A stretch of 64,000 bases of DNA, from assembly GCF_015351235.1 (NCBI RefSeq), contig NZ_JADKSJ010000002.1, positions 124,001 to 188,000 of the forward strand. The letters are read 5' to 3'. This document shows, in pieces, positions 26,110-36,600 of the stretch. The notes below the pieces were generated by a model, which ran no database searches, was not told the DNA's origin, and saw only the letters and a list, made by a program, of their open reading frames with translations. This stretch comes from Plantibacter sp. VKM Ac-2880. Lineage in GTDB: Bacteria; Actinomycetota; Actinomycetes; Actinomycetales; Microbacteriaceae. Each line of letters starts with the position of its first letter. The first letter of the stretch is position 1. Made by a program: the position numbers and the translations under genes.

Positions 26110-27444
26110 CTATCCGAAGAGGTTGACCGGCTTGACGATGTCCGCGTAGACGAGGAGGGCGCTCATGCCGCCCAGGACGATGACCACGCCGAAGGTCAGC
26201 GGGATCAGCTTCGCCGCGTCGACCGGGCCGGGATCGCGACGTCGGAAGACCTTCGCGACACCGCGCCGGAGCGCCTCCCACAGAGCTGCGGCGACGTGAC
26301 CGCCGTCGAGGGGCAGCAGGGGGATGAGGTTGAAGACGAACAGCGCGACGTTGAGCGAGCCGAGGATGCCGAACACCGTGGCCGCCTTCGACGCGACGGG
26401 GATCTGATCGAGGCTGACGACCTCACCGACGACCCGTCCGACGCCCACGACGCTCATCGGCCCGTTCGGATCGCGCTCCCCAGGACCGAATGCGGCCTGC
26501 CCGACGTCGATGAGGCGCTGCGGCAGGTTCAGGATGATGTTCGCGGTGCGGGCGATGGTGTCGCCGACCGTCGGCAGGATGGCGGTGACCGGCTGGGCGA
26601 CCATCTGCTGCTGCGGGGTGATCCCCACGAAGCCGACCTCGTGGGTCTTGGGCGAGCCGTCGGCATTGGTGACGATCTTGCCGGTGTCGGCGTCCACGAC
26701 GTCCCGTTCGAGGAGCAGCGGCGTCAGGGTGAGGTCCAGTCGTTCCTCACCGCGGGCGACCTCGAGGGCGAGCGGCTCGCCGGGCGAGCGCTGCACTGCA
26801 GCGGACACCTCCGCGAAGGTGGAGACCGGGGTGCCCTGGATCGACAGGATCGTGTCGCCCGGCTTCAGGCCGGCTGCGGCGGCCGGACTCTCCGGATCGC
26901 CGGCTGCGCAGCTCTGCCGTTCGCTCGTCGACGGCAGGACGCATTCGTAGACGGAGGTCAGGGTGCTGCTCTGCTGCGGGACACCGAACCCGGACACCGC
27001 GATGCCGATGAACAGGACGGCGAGGACGAGGTTCATCGTCGGACCGCCGAGCATCACGACGATCCGCTTCCAGACGGGCAGACGGTAGAAGGTGCGCTCC
27101 TCGTCCCCGGCCCCGATGGTGTCGGCACTCGCCTCACGCGCATCCTGGACGAGGGTGTCGAAGAAGCCGGTGCTCGCGTTCCGCGCGGCCTCGCCGGGCT
27201 GCTTCGGGGGGAACATGCCGATCATGGAGATGTACCCGCCGAGCGGGATCATCTTCACGCCGTACTCCGTCTCACCCTTCCGGCGCGACCAGATGGTGCG
27301 CCCGAAGCCGATCATGTACTGGGTGACACGCACGCCGAACAGCTTCGCCGGCACGAGGTGCCCGACCTCGTGCAGCCCGATGGAGACGATGAGGCCCACG
27401 AGCACGATGACGATGCCGAGGATGTAGAGGAGGACGGTTTCCAC
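26110..27444 (-). CDS. rseP: RseP/site-2 family intramembrane zinc protease
   Basis: 444-residue M50 protease. Zinc ligands and catalytic Glu are in the first helix (HEVGH, residues 25-29), the third ligand region is FNLIPLLPLDGGHVAAALWEAL near 365-386, and a PDZ domain (AAAAGLKPGDTILSIQGTPVSTFAEV) lies in the middle. Four membrane segments are evident, including ILGIVIVLVGLIVSIGL and RIVVMLGGPTMNLVLAVLFIG. In actinobacteria this enzyme (Rip1 type) cleaves anti-sigma factors and other membrane substrates. GTG 27444 has TAAGGT six bases before it. dxr lies just upstream, a common linkage. Confidence 0.96.
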   Translation of the reverse strand: METVLLYILGIVIVLVGLIVSIGLHEVGHLVPAKLFGVRVTQYMIGFGRTIWSRRKGETEYGVKMIPLGGYISMIGMFPPKQPGEAARNASTGFFDTLVQDAREASADTIGAGDEERTFYRLPVWKRIVVMLGGPTMNLVLAVLFIGIAVSGFGVPQQSSTLTSVYECVLPSTSERQSCAAGDPESPAAAAGLKPGDTILSIQGTPVSTFAEVSAAVQRSPGEPLALEVARGEERLDLTLTPLLLERDVVDADTGKIVTNADGSPKTHEVGFVGITPQQQMVAQPVTAILPTVGDTIARTANIILNLPQRLIDVGQAAFGPGERDPNGPMSVVGVGRVVGEVVSLDQIPVASKAATVFGILGSLNVALFVFNLIPLLPLDGGHVAAALWEALRRGVAKVFRRRDPGPVDAAKLIPLTFGVVIVLGGMSALLVYADIVKPVNLFG

Positions 27445-27450
27445 GGCGCA

Positions 27451-27456
27451 ACCTTA
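27451..27456 (-). promoter_or_regulatory. Leaderless-type -10 hexamer (TAAGGT) of rseP
   Basis: TAAGGT on the minus strand, six bases before GTG 27444, in the 86-base dxr-rseP space. Confidence 0.47.
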
Positions 27457-27530
27457 CTCGCGCCGGGACGGCCCCGACTGCGCGCCGGCTGTGCGGACGC
27501 CCTGAGGGTCTGGACAGGCGCCGAGGAGCG

Positions 27531-28610
27531 TCAACCGATCCGCTGCTGCGCGCGCGCCCTCGCCCAACGTTCCGCCTCGGCGAGCGCCTCCCGGGTGAGT
27601 TCGCCCTCGGGTGCCTCGTGGTCGTCGACGACCGCGCGCACGGTGTCGAGGATGCCGAGGTAGCCGAGCCGCCCGGTGTGGAACGCCTCGACGGCCTCCT
27701 CGTTCGCGGCGTTGAACACCGCCGGGTAGGTCCGGCCCTGTCCGCCGACGAGTTTCGCGAGGCGCACCGCCGGGAACGCCTCGTGGTCGAGCGGTTCGAA
27801 GGTCCACTGCTGCGGCGAGGTCCAGTCGAGCGGGACACCGACCCCGCCGACCCGGTTCGGCCAATCCAGGCCGAGCGAGATGGGCAACCGCATGTCGGGC
27901 GGGGAGGCCTGCGCGATCGTCGACCCATCGACGAACTCGACCATCGAGTGGACGATCGACTGCGGGTGGACGGTCACCTCGATGCGGTCGTAGGGGACGT
28001 CGAACAGCAGGTGCGCCTCGATCACCTCGAGACCCTTGTTGACGAGGGTCGAGGAGTTGGTGGTCACGACGAGGCCCATGTCCCAGGTGGGGTGGGCGAG
28101 GGCTTCGGCCGGGGTGACATCGGCCAGCGAGGCGCGGTCCCGTCCACGGAACGGACCGCCGGAGGCGGTCAACACGAGCCGACGGACCTCGGCCGGGGTG
28201 CCGGAGCGGAGCGCCTGGGCGATCGCCGAGTGTTCGGAGTCGACCGGCACGATCTGGCCGGGAGCCGCGATGCGCCGGACCAGGTCGCCGCCGACGATGA
28301 GCGACTCCTTGTTCGCGAGGGCGAGCGTCCTGCCCGTCTCGAGGGCCGCGAGGGTCGGCCCGAGCCCGATGGAACCGGTGATGCCGTTCAGCACCACGTC
28401 GGCGTCGACGCTCCGGATCAACCGTTCGGCGTCGGCGGCCCCCAGGGCGGTGTCGTCGACGTGGAACGCGGCGGCCTGTTCGGCGAGCAACTCCGCGTTG
28501 GAGCCGGCGGTCAGGCCGACCACCTCGAAGCGGTCGCGGTCACCGCGGATGACGTCCAGCGCTTGCGTACCGATCGAGCCGGTGGATCCGAGGATGATGA
28601 CGCGTCTCAC
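27531..28610 (-). CDS. dxr: 1-deoxy-D-xylulose 5-phosphate reductoisomerase
   Basis: Dxr converts DXP to MEP with NADPH, the committed step of the MEP isoprenoid pathway. At 359 residues it has the NADPH-binding [15 protein letters not shown] at the start, [15 protein letters not shown], substrate-binding [13 protein letters not shown] and [13 protein letters not shown], and a C-terminal helical domain ([19 protein letters not shown]). GTG 28610 has TAGACT seven bases upstream and no ribosome site. It lies 34 bases from the FKBP lipoprotein gene and 86 from rseP, all on the minus strand. Confidence 0.97.
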   Translation of the reverse strand: MRRVIILGSTGSIGTQALDVIRGDRDRFEVVGLTAGSNAELLAEQAAAFHVDDTALGAADAERLIRSVDADVVLNGITGSIGLGPTLAALETGRTLALANKESLIVGGDLVRRIAAPGQIVPVDSEHSAIAQALRSGTPAEVRRLVLTASGGPFRGRDRASLADVTPAEALAHPTWDMGLVVTTNSSTLVNKGLEVIEAHLLFDVPYDRIEVTVHPQSIVHSMVEFVDGSTIAQASPPDMRLPISLGLDWPNRVGGVGVPLDWTSPQQWTFEPLDHEAFPAVRLAKLVGGQGRTYPAVFNAANEEAVEAFHTGRLGYLGILDTVRAVVDDHEAPEGELTREALAEAERWARARAQQRIG

Positions 28611-28617
28611 GCCGGTC

Positions 28618-28623
28618 AGTCTA
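28618..28623 (-). promoter_or_regulatory. Leaderless-type -10 hexamer (TAGACT) of dxr
   Basis: TAGACT on the minus strand, seven bases before GTG 28610; a good match to the sigma-A -10 consensus. Confidence 0.5.
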
Positions 28624-28644
28624 CGGCGGTGGGTGGTGGAACGG

Positions 28645-29643
28645 TCAGCCTGCAGCTGGCGCGGTGGTGCTGCTCGCGTCGAGGATGTCGATCACGAACA
28701 CGATCGTGTCGTCGGCCTCGATGCCGGCCTGGCTGTTGCCACCGGCGGGTCCGTACCCGAGGTCGGGCGGGATGACCGCGACGACCTGTGAGCCGATGTG
28801 CTGTCCGGCGATCGCACTCGAGAAACCCTGCACCACGGCGGACAGCTGGAAGTTCGTCGGCCCGTTGCCCCAGCTCTCGTCGAAGACCTCACCCGTCCGC
28901 CAGTTGACACCCTGGTAGTTGATGATGACCTCGGCGTCCGGCTGCACCACGGCGCCGTCGCCCTGCTTGAGGACCGCGACCTGCAGCTCGGCCGGGGCCG
29001 CCGCCTCGGGGATCGTCACCGTCGGGCGGCCGGCGGAGTCGAGTTCGACCGCCGGCATCCCGGCGACGGGCTCCTGCGGAACGCCGTCCGCCTTCGCGTC
29101 GCTGTGCACCGTGCTGAGCACGTCGGCCACCACGACCAGGGGCTGGTCGGCCTGGACCGTGCCGTCGCTCGAACCCGCCGAACCGAACCCGTCACCGGCG
29201 GTCACGAAGGCCGCGACCCGCGTGCCGACCGTCGTGCACTCGACCGCGCGGACGAGGCCCTTCAAGTACTTCTGGTCGTTGACGACGATCGCCGTCGCCG
29301 GGCTCGCCCCGTAGGCGGTCTGCGCGACGACGGAGCCCGTGACGGCGTTGTAGATCGACATCTCGACGAACGTCGTGTCGCCTGGCTCGACGCGCTCGCC
29401 GCCGCCCTTCGTCACGATGGACCGCTCGGTCCTCTCCGCGGAGAGGGAGCCCTTCGCGAAGGTGACCTCGGGGATCCGACCGAAGTCGCCGCTCACCGAG
29501 ATCGCCTTGGAGGCGGTGCCCGCGCTCGTGTCGGCGCACTCCCCCGGGCCGGCGAGCGCCTGCGACTGCGACGTCGCCGAACTGCAGGCCGTCAGCGACA
29601 CGAGGGACGCGATGACGGCCAGGAGGGAGAGGCTCTTGCGCAC
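28645..29643 (-). CDS. FKBP-type peptidyl-prolyl isomerase lipoprotein
   Basis: 332 residues. A lipoprotein signal peptide ends in the lipobox LTAC (Cys20), so the protein is anchored outside the cytoplasmic membrane. The C-terminal domain (about 215-322) is a canonical [31 protein letters not shown] in blocks, then [16 protein letters not shown] and the closing strand [11 protein letters not shown]. The region about 75-170 looks like a diverged second FKBP domain ([31 protein letters not shown]). It probably assists folding of exported proteins. GTG 29643 is chosen as it gives a normal signal peptide; no good ribosome site or leaderless hexamer was found. Confidence 0.92.
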   Translation of the reverse strand: MRKSLSLLAVIASLVSLTACSSATSQSQALAGPGECADTSAGTASKAISVSGDFGRIPEVTFAKGSLSAERTERSIVTKGGGERVEPGDTTFVEMSIYNAVTGSVVAQTAYGASPATAIVVNDQKYLKGLVRAVECTTVGTRVAAFVTAGDGFGSAGSSDGTVQADQPLVVVADVLSTVHSDAKADGVPQEPVAGMPAVELDSAGRPTVTIPEAAAPAELQVAVLKQGDGAVVQPDAEVIINYQGVNWRTGEVFDESWGNGPTNFQLSAVVQGFSSAIAGQHIGSQVVAVIPPDLGYGPAGGNSQAGIEADDTIVFVIDILDASSTTAPAAG

Positions 29644-29777
29644 AGGGGAACTTTCGGTCGTTGCTGAGGGGTCGGTCCAGTCTCACCCACCAGGCTCCAT
29701 GCTGGCTGACAGCGCGCCGAGCATCCTCGCTGCTCCGCCGCCCGGCCAGTATGCCGAACCGCGCATGCGTCCGCGAG

Positions 29778-29783
29778 TACAGT
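29778..29783 (+). promoter_or_regulatory. Leaderless-type -10 hexamer (TACAGT) of the PlsC-like gene
   Basis: TACAGT seven bases before ATG 29791, no ribosome site. Confidence 0.45.
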
Positions 29784-29790
29784 CGTCCGC

Positions 29791-30588
29791 ATGGCCGATG
29801 AGGAGCAGACGCAGCGACGCGCCCGGGAATCGTCGGAGGGGCGAGCAGCCGTCAGCCCGGAACCGACCTCGAAGCCCGGACTCGTGTACTACGTCGGGCG
29901 GGCGGTGTTGAACACCACGGCGAAGCTGCTCTACCGCCCGAAGATCATCGGCCGGAAGAACGTGCCGAAGCGCGGCCCGGTCATCCTCGCGAGCAACCAC
30001 CTCTCGTTCATCGACAGCATCGCGATCCCCATCAGTGCGCCTCGACGCGTGCAGTTCCTCGCGAAGTCCGACTACTTCACCGGCCGGGGGCTGAAGGGGT
30101 GGGTGTCGCGCACCTTCTTCACCTCGATCGGCGCCGTGGGTGTCGAACGCGGCGTCGGGCAGGCAGCCCAGGAGGCCCTCGACCAGGGACGGCGGATCCT
30201 CGAGGGCGGCGACGCCTTCGCGATCTACCCGGAGGGCACGCGTTCGCTCGACGGGCGTCTGTACCGCGGCAGGACCGGGGTCGCCTGGCTGGCGCTCACG
30301 ACCGGCGCGACCGTGGTGCCCGTCGGCCTCATCGGCACCGACGAGCTCATGCCCGTCGGCACGACGATCCCCAAGTTCAAGCCCGTCACCGTGATCTTCG
30401 GAGAGCCGCTCGATCTGAGCCACCACGGCGCAGCCGAGTCCGGACGCGCACGCCGGAAGGCGACCGACGAGATCATGGCCGCGATCCACGCCCTCACCGG
30501 GCAGGAGCTCGCGAACGCCTACAACGAGTCGCCGCCGGCCGACGCCGTCGAGCGGATCAAGCGAGCCCTGCGCCCCGAACGTCTCTGA
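29791..30588 (+). CDS. plsC: 1-acyl-sn-glycerol-3-phosphate acyltransferase (PlsC family)
   Basis: 265 residues. The HX4D acyltransferase motif is SNHLSFIDS (His at about 70), followed by RVQFLAKSDYF and the EGTRS block (AIYPEGTRSLDGRLYRGRTG), which binds the glycerol phosphate. It would add the second acyl chain to lysophosphatidic acid, or acylate a related lipid, at the inner membrane face. An N-terminal hydrophilic stretch of about 30 residues precedes the catalytic domain. Actinobacteria carry several paralogues, so the precise acceptor is uncertain. It stands alone, divergent from the FKBP gene and converging on osmC. Confidence 0.92.
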   Translation: MADEEQTQRRARESSEGRAAVSPEPTSKPGLVYYVGRAVLNTTAKLLYRPKIIGRKNVPKRGPVILASNHLSFIDSIAIPISAPRRVQFLAKSDYFTGRGLKGWVSRTFFTSIGAVGVERGVGQAAQEALDQGRRILEGGDAFAIYPEGTRSLDGRLYRGRTGVAWLALTTGATVVPVGLIGTDELMPVGTTIPKFKPVTVIFGEPLDLSHHGAAESGRARRKATDEIMAAIHALTGQELANAYNESPPADAVERIKRALRPERL

Positions 30589-30639
30589 GTCGCGGCATCC
30601 GACCGGTCGGTACCCGGGTGGCCCGCGGCGGCCATCCGG

Positions 30640-31131
30640 TCAGGCTGCTTCCTCGGATCCCGCGACGACGATCGTCGGCTCGTGTCGCACCGGGAAGTTC
30701 ACCGAGTTGGCGATGAAGCACAGCTCGTTCGCCCTGGCGTGCCCGGCCCTCGCGGCATCGACCATCGAGGGGTCCGCGACGGTGACGCGCGGGCGGAGGA
30801 CGACCTCGGTGAAGGCACCGCTGCCCGCACCGTCCTCGACCATCGTGCCGACCGCGTCGTCCGCGTAGGCCGTCACGACGACACCGAGGGTCACCGCCAC
30901 GTGCAGGTACGACAGGAGGTGGCACTGGGCGAGGGACGCGAGGAGCAGCTCCTCCGGATTCCACCGGCTCGGGTCGCCCCGGAACGGGCGGTCGGCGGAA
31001 CCCTCGAGGTCGTGTTTGCCGGCCGCGGTGACGGTGAGCTCCCTGGAGTAATCGCGGTACCCGCTCGTACCCGTCCCGAGGTCGCCGTCCCAGCGGACGC
31101 CGATGGTGTAGTCGTGGTGGCCGGAGATCAT
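30640..31131 (-). CDS. OsmC/Ohr family peroxiredoxin-like protein
   Basis: 163 residues. OsmC-fold markers are the N-terminal YTIGVRWDGDLG, NPEELLLASLAQCHLLSYLHVA (about 58-79) with the first redox Cys in AQCH, and a second Cys in ANELCFIANSVNFPV near 145. The two cysteines are placed as in OsmC-type thiol peroxidases, which reduce organic hydroperoxides. It is not clearly Ohr; I call it OsmC-like. It is transcribed divergently from gabT across an 82-base gap. Confidence 0.88.
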   Translation of the reverse strand: MISGHHDYTIGVRWDGDLGTGTSGYRDYSRELTVTAAGKHDLEGSADRPFRGDPSRWNPEELLLASLAQCHLLSYLHVAVTLGVVVTAYADDAVGTMVEDGAGSGAFTEVVLRPRVTVADPSMVDAARAGHARANELCFIANSVNFPVRHEPTIVVAGSEEAA

Positions 31132-31199
31132 GCCACCAGTATCCCACTGGCCTGCCCACCGCAGGCCTGCCCAGCGGTACCGGTGTCAGGAGGTCGCGC

Positions 31200-31205
31200 T
31201 ACGCT
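31200..31205 (+). promoter_or_regulatory. Possible -10 (TACGCT) just before gabT
   Basis: TACGCT eight bases before ATG 31214. The gene also has a GGAGG ribosome site between hexamer and ATG; if this hexamer were used the site would fall at or before the RNA start, so this promoter and that ribosome site are mutually exclusive. Confidence 0.3.
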
Positions 31206-31213
31206 GGAGGACT

Positions 31214-32587
31214 ATGACTGACACGATCGACACCACGAACCAGACGTCCGCCTCCGCCCCCAGCGTGACGCAGGAGCGTCGGATCGTGACGGCCGTTCCG
31301 GGGCCCCGCTCGCAGGCGCTCCACGCCCGCCGGACCGCTGTCGTGTCCGACGGCGTGTCGAGCGTCCTCCCCGTCTACATCGAGCGTGCCCACGGCGCCA
31401 TCGTGGTCGACGTCGACGGCAACCAGTTCATCGACCTCGGCGCCGGTATCGGCGTCACCACGATCGGGCACACGGAGTCCTCCGTCGTCGGCGCCGTCCA
31501 GGACCAGGCGGCCGACGTCCTCCACACCCTCTTCACGATCACGCCCTACGAGGAGTACGTGCGGGTCGCCGAGCTCCTCGCCGAGCACACCCCCGGCGAC
31601 TTCCCGAAGAAGTCCGTGCTCGTCAACTCCGGAGCCGAAGCCGTCGAGAACGGTGTCAAGATCGCTCGGAAGTACACCGGTCGTCGTGCCGTCGCGGTGC
31701 TCGACCACGGCTACCACGGGCGCACCAACCTGACGATGGCGATGAACTACAAGGCGGCCCCGTACGCCACCGGCTACGGCCCGTTCGCCGGCGACGTCTA
31801 CCACGCACCCAACTCCTACCCGTACCACGACGGCCTCAGCGGCGAAGCCGCGGCGGCGCGCACCATCGCCTACCTCGAGAAGCGCATCGGCGCGACGGAC
31901 CTGGCCTGCCTGGTCGTCGAGCCGATCCAGGGCGAGGGCGGTTTCGTCGTGCCCGCGGACGGCTTCCTGCCCGCCCTGCAGGAATGGTGCACCGCCAACG
32001 GCGTCGTCTTCATCGCCGACGAGATCCAGAGCGGTATGGCCCGCACCGGCGAGTACTTCGCGAGCTCGCACTTCGGCCTCGTGCCGGACCTCGTGCTGAG
32101 CGCGAAGGGCATCGCCGGCGGCCTCCCCCTCGCAGCGGTGACCGGGCGCGCGGAGATCATGGACGCGAGCCAGCCTGGCGGGCTCGGCGGGACGTTCGGC
32201 GGCAACCCCGTCGCGTGCGCCGCCTCGGTCGCGGTCTTCGAATCGATCGAGTCCCGCGGCCTGCTCGCCGAGGCCGACCGCATCGGTGCGACCCTCACGG
32301 CAGCCCTGCTCGAGCTGCAGCGGAAGTACGACATCATCGGTGACGTCCGCGGCATCGGCGCGATGATCGCCATGGAGCTCGTCCAGCCCGGCACCGGCGA
32401 CACCACGAAGGAGCCCAACGCGGCAGCGGTCAGTGCCATCGCGGCCGCCGCGGCCCAGCAGGGTGTGCTCGTCCTCACGGCCGGCACCTACGGCAACGTC
32501 CTCCGCTTCCTCCCGAGCCTCGCGGTCTCCGACGAACTCATCGCCGACGCGATGACCGTCATCGACCAGGCGCTCGCGGCGCTGTGA
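31214..32587 (+). CDS. gabT: 4-aminobutyrate aminotransferase GabT
   Basis: PLP enzyme that moves the amino group of GABA to 2-oxoglutarate, giving succinic semialdehyde and glutamate. 457 residues; class-III aminotransferase markers are NSGAEAVENGVKIARKYTGR, the PLP-stacking DHGYHGRTNLTMAM, catalytic EPIQGEGGF, and IADEIQSGMARTG ending near the PLP Lys in LSAKGIAGGLPLAAV. ATG 31214 has GGAGG upstream; an in-frame start 84 bases further up lacks support. The asparaginase gene starts inside its stop codon (GTGA overlap), so the pair is one unit for amino-acid nitrogen use. Confidence 0.94.
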   Translation: MTDTIDTTNQTSASAPSVTQERRIVTAVPGPRSQALHARRTAVVSDGVSSVLPVYIERAHGAIVVDVDGNQFIDLGAGIGVTTIGHTESSVVGAVQDQAADVLHTLFTITPYEEYVRVAELLAEHTPGDFPKKSVLVNSGAEAVENGVKIARKYTGRRAVAVLDHGYHGRTNLTMAMNYKAAPYATGYGPFAGDVYHAPNSYPYHDGLSGEAAAARTIAYLEKRIGATDLACLVVEPIQGEGGFVVPADGFLPALQEWCTANGVVFIADEIQSGMARTGEYFASSHFGLVPDLVLSAKGIAGGLPLAAVTGRAEIMDASQPGGLGGTFGGNPVACAASVAVFESIESRGLLAEADRIGATLTAALLELQRKYDIIGDVRGIGAMIAMELVQPGTGDTTKEPNAAAVSAIAAAAAQQGVLVLTAGTYGNVLRFLPSLAVSDELIADAMTVIDQALAAL

Positions 32588-33588
32588 GCACGGCCGCCCC
32601 GCAGACCTTCGCCGTCGAGGACGCCGTCGAACTCGCCGTCGTCGAACGGAGCGGGTTCATCGAGTCGAGGCACGCCGGTTCGGCGATCGTCCTCGGGCCG
32701 GAAGGCGAGGTGCTCGCGAGTCTCGGTACGCCGAATGCGCCGGTCTTCCCGCGCTCCTGCCTGAAGCCCTTCCAGGCGATCACAATCATGAACGCGGGCG
32801 TCTCGCTGGAGGGCGCGCAGGCCGTGCTCGCCACCGCGAGCCATGCCGGCACGCGCAAGCACGTCCAGGTCGTGCGGAGCATGCTCGGACGCGCTCGCAT
32901 CGAGGACTCGGCGCTGCAGTGTCCGGCTGACTGGCCGGGCGACCGCTCCTCGCGCGACGAGCTCGTCCGCGACGGACTCGGCACGAGTCCGCTGTACATG
33001 AACTGTTCGGGGAAGCACGCGGCCATGCTGCTCGCCTGTGCGCAGAACGGCTGGGATCAGGCGACGTACCTCGATCCCGAGCATCCCCTGCAGCTCGCCA
33101 TCCGCGACACCATCGAACGGTTCACCGGCGAGAAGCCGGCCGCGAGCGGCGTCGACGGTTGCGGTGCCCCGGTGCACGCGATCTCCCTCACCGGGCTCGC
33201 GCGCGGCATCGGGCGCGTGGTCAACTCATCGCCGACCTCACCGTTCGCGCTGTACCGGAACGCCGGACTGCTCACAGCGGCGGTCCTCGCCGACGGCTGG
33301 GCGCTCGATGGTCCTGGCCGGGCGAACACCCTCGTCATCGAACGGCTCGGCGTGTTCGCCAAGCTCGGCGCCGAAGGCGTCATGGTCATGTCGGTCCCGG
33401 GTGGCGCGACCGTGGCGCTCAAGGTGCTCGACGGTTCGCTCCGTGTCTCGACGATCGTGGCTCTCCGACTGCTCGTCTCGGTCGGTGCGCTCGACGGGGC
33501 AGCCGTCGACGCGCTCGAACCCGAGCTCGACCTCGCCGTCCACGGCGGCGCAGCCGTGGTCGGACGCATCACCGTCACGGCCGTCTGA
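32584..33588 (+). CDS. L-asparaginase, ReAII/thermolabile-type (asparaginase_II family)
   Basis: 334 residues with the asparaginase_II pattern of the Rhizobium-type enzyme: ERSGFIESRHAGSAIVLG, PVFPRSCLKPFQA (SxxK of the catalytic centre near 52-60), ATASHAGTRKHVQVV, MNCSGKHAAMLLAC (SGKH), VDGCGAPVHAISL and VMVMSVPGGATVALKV. It hydrolyses asparagine to aspartate and ammonia and is unrelated in fold to the E. coli enzymes. GTG 32584 overlaps the gabT stop by four bases, so it is translationally coupled. It ends convergent with the EccC-like gene after 33 bases. Confidence 0.9.
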   Translation: MSTAAPQTFAVEDAVELAVVERSGFIESRHAGSAIVLGPEGEVLASLGTPNAPVFPRSCLKPFQAITIMNAGVSLEGAQAVLATASHAGTRKHVQVVRSMLGRARIEDSALQCPADWPGDRSSRDELVRDGLGTSPLYMNCSGKHAAMLLACAQNGWDQATYLDPEHPLQLAIRDTIERFTGEKPAASGVDGCGAPVHAISLTGLARGIGRVVNSSPTSPFALYRNAGLLTAAVLADGWALDGPGRANTLVIERLGVFAKLGAEGVMVMSVPGGATVALKVLDGSLRVSTIVALRLLVSVGALDGAAVDALEPELDLAVHGGAAVVGRITVTAV

Positions 33589-33621
33589 TCACCGACGGGG
33601 CCGGTCTGCTCGGCACGTGCT

Positions 33622-36600
33622 TCAGCCATCAAGCAGATCCACCCGTCGGGTCGATTCGCCGGCGCGCCACCACCAGGCCCGACCACTCGCGTAGCCGAGC
33701 AGTGGCGGCAGTTCCCGACTCCGCGTGACCTGCCGGAAGTCCGCGGCCGAGCAGGCGTGGATCACGACGTCCGCCCGGGCCACCCTGGGCGGCAGGTCGC
33801 GCCCGACGACCAGCCGACCCGACGACCAGGTCTCCGGGTCGACGAGGACGATCAGAGCCGTCGGATCGTCGTCCCGGGGATCTTCGGTCCGGCGCCCCGC
33901 GACCATCGGGGGCGTGAACGGTTCTGCCGCCGGTTCGAGCAGCCGCACCTCGGCATGCGAGGTGCCGCGCTGCTGCAGCGCCGAACGCAGCACACCCGGT
34001 GCGCGGGTCACCACGACCGTGGTGCTGCCGGGACTCGGCCGCCACCGGTGGGCGTCGATCGTGGGGACCCGGTGCGGCAGCGGCGACGTGATCGCGATCT
34101 GCACCTCTGCGTCCTGCCAGTGTGCCCGCCCGGCCGGGCGTCGCGGGTCGAAACAGCTCGCCGGCGCGCCGGCGACGAGATGATCCTGGCGATCCGCGAG
34201 CCGGAGCACCACGGTGCTGTCCAGATGTGCCGAGAAGCGATGGACCACGCCGCCGACCCGCGAGGCCACCAGGACGACGCTGACCCCGCGGCGTCCGCCG
34301 TCGCGGAGGAGGGTCAGGATCGCCTCGCGGAGTGCGGCTCCGTGCTCGTCACCGGCGGTCGCCAGCAGCGATTCGACGTCATCGATGAGCAGCAGCGTCC
34401 TCTCGGGCGGGCGGAGCGGTTCGGACAGCGCCATGATGACGTCCCAGCCCTGCTCGGCATCGTGCGCTACGCGCTCGACCCGCCAGCGCCCGCGGGCCGC
34501 CGCTTCCACCGTGTCCAGGAAGGATGTCCGGCCGGAACGTCCGGCGCCGAGGACCAGCAGTGACCCGTCGGTCGACGGCCGCCAGATCGCCGGGCGCTGT
34601 GCCTGCTCTTCGGGGAGGTCGGCGAGTCCGAAGACGATGCCCTCGCCATCCGTCGGGTCGACGGTGGACGGCTCGCCATCGGCCGGGCCGGAATCGAATT
34701 CGAGGACGGCATGCAGCGGGAGGGTGTGTGGGAGCGGATCCAACCAGGGACGTCGAGGCCGGTGCGCGTCACGCCAGCGTTCGCGCACCGCGGTGAGATC
34801 GCCGGGACTCGTGACGGCTGCTTGGAAGACGATCCGCTCCTCGCCGTTCCAGACGATGCAGCGGCCAGGTGTCCCTGCGGGCAGGGCTGCGGCGTCCGGC
34901 ACGCCGAGGACCGCCGTACTGTCCTGTCGGGAGGTGACCCTCAGCGAGAGGCGCAGGGTGCAGTTGGCGAGGATGGCGTCGGCTGCGACGGCGGCCGGAC
35001 GCTGACTGCAGAGGATCAGATGGAGTCCGAGCGATCGGCCACGCGAAGCGAGGTCGGCGAAGACCTGGTGCAGGTGCGGGCTGGCGTCCAGGAGCGCTTG
35101 GAACTCGTCCACCACCACCACGAGCCGCGCCGGTCGATCGTCGGGCGCAATGGCGCTGTCCAGGAGATGCCGAGCCCCGAAGCGGGCGAGGATCCGCTCC
35201 CGGTGGCGGAGTTCCGCGCGCAGGCTCGACACGACCCGTTCCGCGGCACCCGGCTCGAGGTCGGTCACCATCCCGACGACGTGCGGCAGGGATTCGACGG
35301 CACCGAATGAGGCGCCGCCCTTGCAGTCGACCAGCAGGAGCGAAAGCTCCCTCGGTGAGGACCGAGCGGCGAGCGCCGTGATCCACGTGATCAACAGCTC
35401 GCTCTTCCCGCTCCCCGTCGTGCCACCGACCAGGGCATGCGGTCCGTCCGCCGCGAGGTCGAGGGTCACCTCGCCGTCCGTTCCGAGCCCGATGGCGACA
35501 CGGAGTGCGTCAGGTGCCCAGTCGGCTGCATCCGGCGGGCGCCGCCCCCGGACCGGACCCACCTCCGCGAACGGGACGCTCGACGGCAGACTCGAGAGCA
35601 TCGGGGATTCCCCGGTCGTCAGCGCGGCCGCGGCGAGCGCAGCGACGAGGTGCTGTGCCTCGGCCTCGGCCAGCAGCGTGGGCGCCACGGCGACGGACGG
35701 AGACGCTCCGGTGCCGTCGGCCAGCGTCGTCCGACCGTCGGCGTCGAGGACGAGGAGGTGACGGCACCTCGTCGGGATGAGTTCGACCGTGTCGGACAGC
35801 GCGACGAGTACGCCACCGGCTGGAGGGCGTCCCGCCTGACGGGCCGGGGCGACGGCCTCCGCCTGCCACCGTTCGGCGACCGACACCCTGAGGGACTCGA
35901 GCTCGCGCCCGCTGTGGAGCGGATCGACCACGGTCGCCGCCGACCGGTGCGGGAGCTCGTCGAGGAAGGCCCATGGTGAGACCTCGACGTCGGAGCCGGG
36001 GGCGGCGTCGCGGGTGAACTCGGCCGCATGCGGGGGCAGCTGGCGGCCGAGCTGGATCACGATGCTGCGAGCCACCGCCCGCGCCAGCACCCTCCCGCCG
36101 ACGATGCCGATCCCCTCGGCGGCGTCGACGACGACGGGCGCGTCCGGGAGCCGCGCAGCCCACGCCCACCGCTCGTCGTCGGCTGCGGCGTCCACTCGGA
36201 CCGAGCTGGCGGTCTCGCCGCGGCCGACGCTCACCAGGGTTCGCCGGTGATCGGGGACCCGCCACCGGGCGCGGTCCGGCCCGTCGAGGAGGTCGAGCGA
36301 CCGCCCCGCCGGATGCAGGGTGCGCAGTTCCTCGCGTTCCGCGGCGTGGGCTCGCTCGATGTCACGCTCCAGTTGTTCGGAAGCGACACGATAGGCGGCT
36401 CGCGTCCGTCTCCCGCGCCGACGGCGCGTCCAGCGTGCGTCGACGAACCCGGCGACCGCGATGAGGGGACCGAGCGCGGCGAAGACGAGCGTCACCGGCG
36501 ACCGGGTGATGGCGAACAGCGCGAGCGACCCGACCACAGGCGCGATGCTGGCGAGGATCGGGAGCGAACCCGATGTCGCCTCCTCCGGCCTCCGCGGCGC

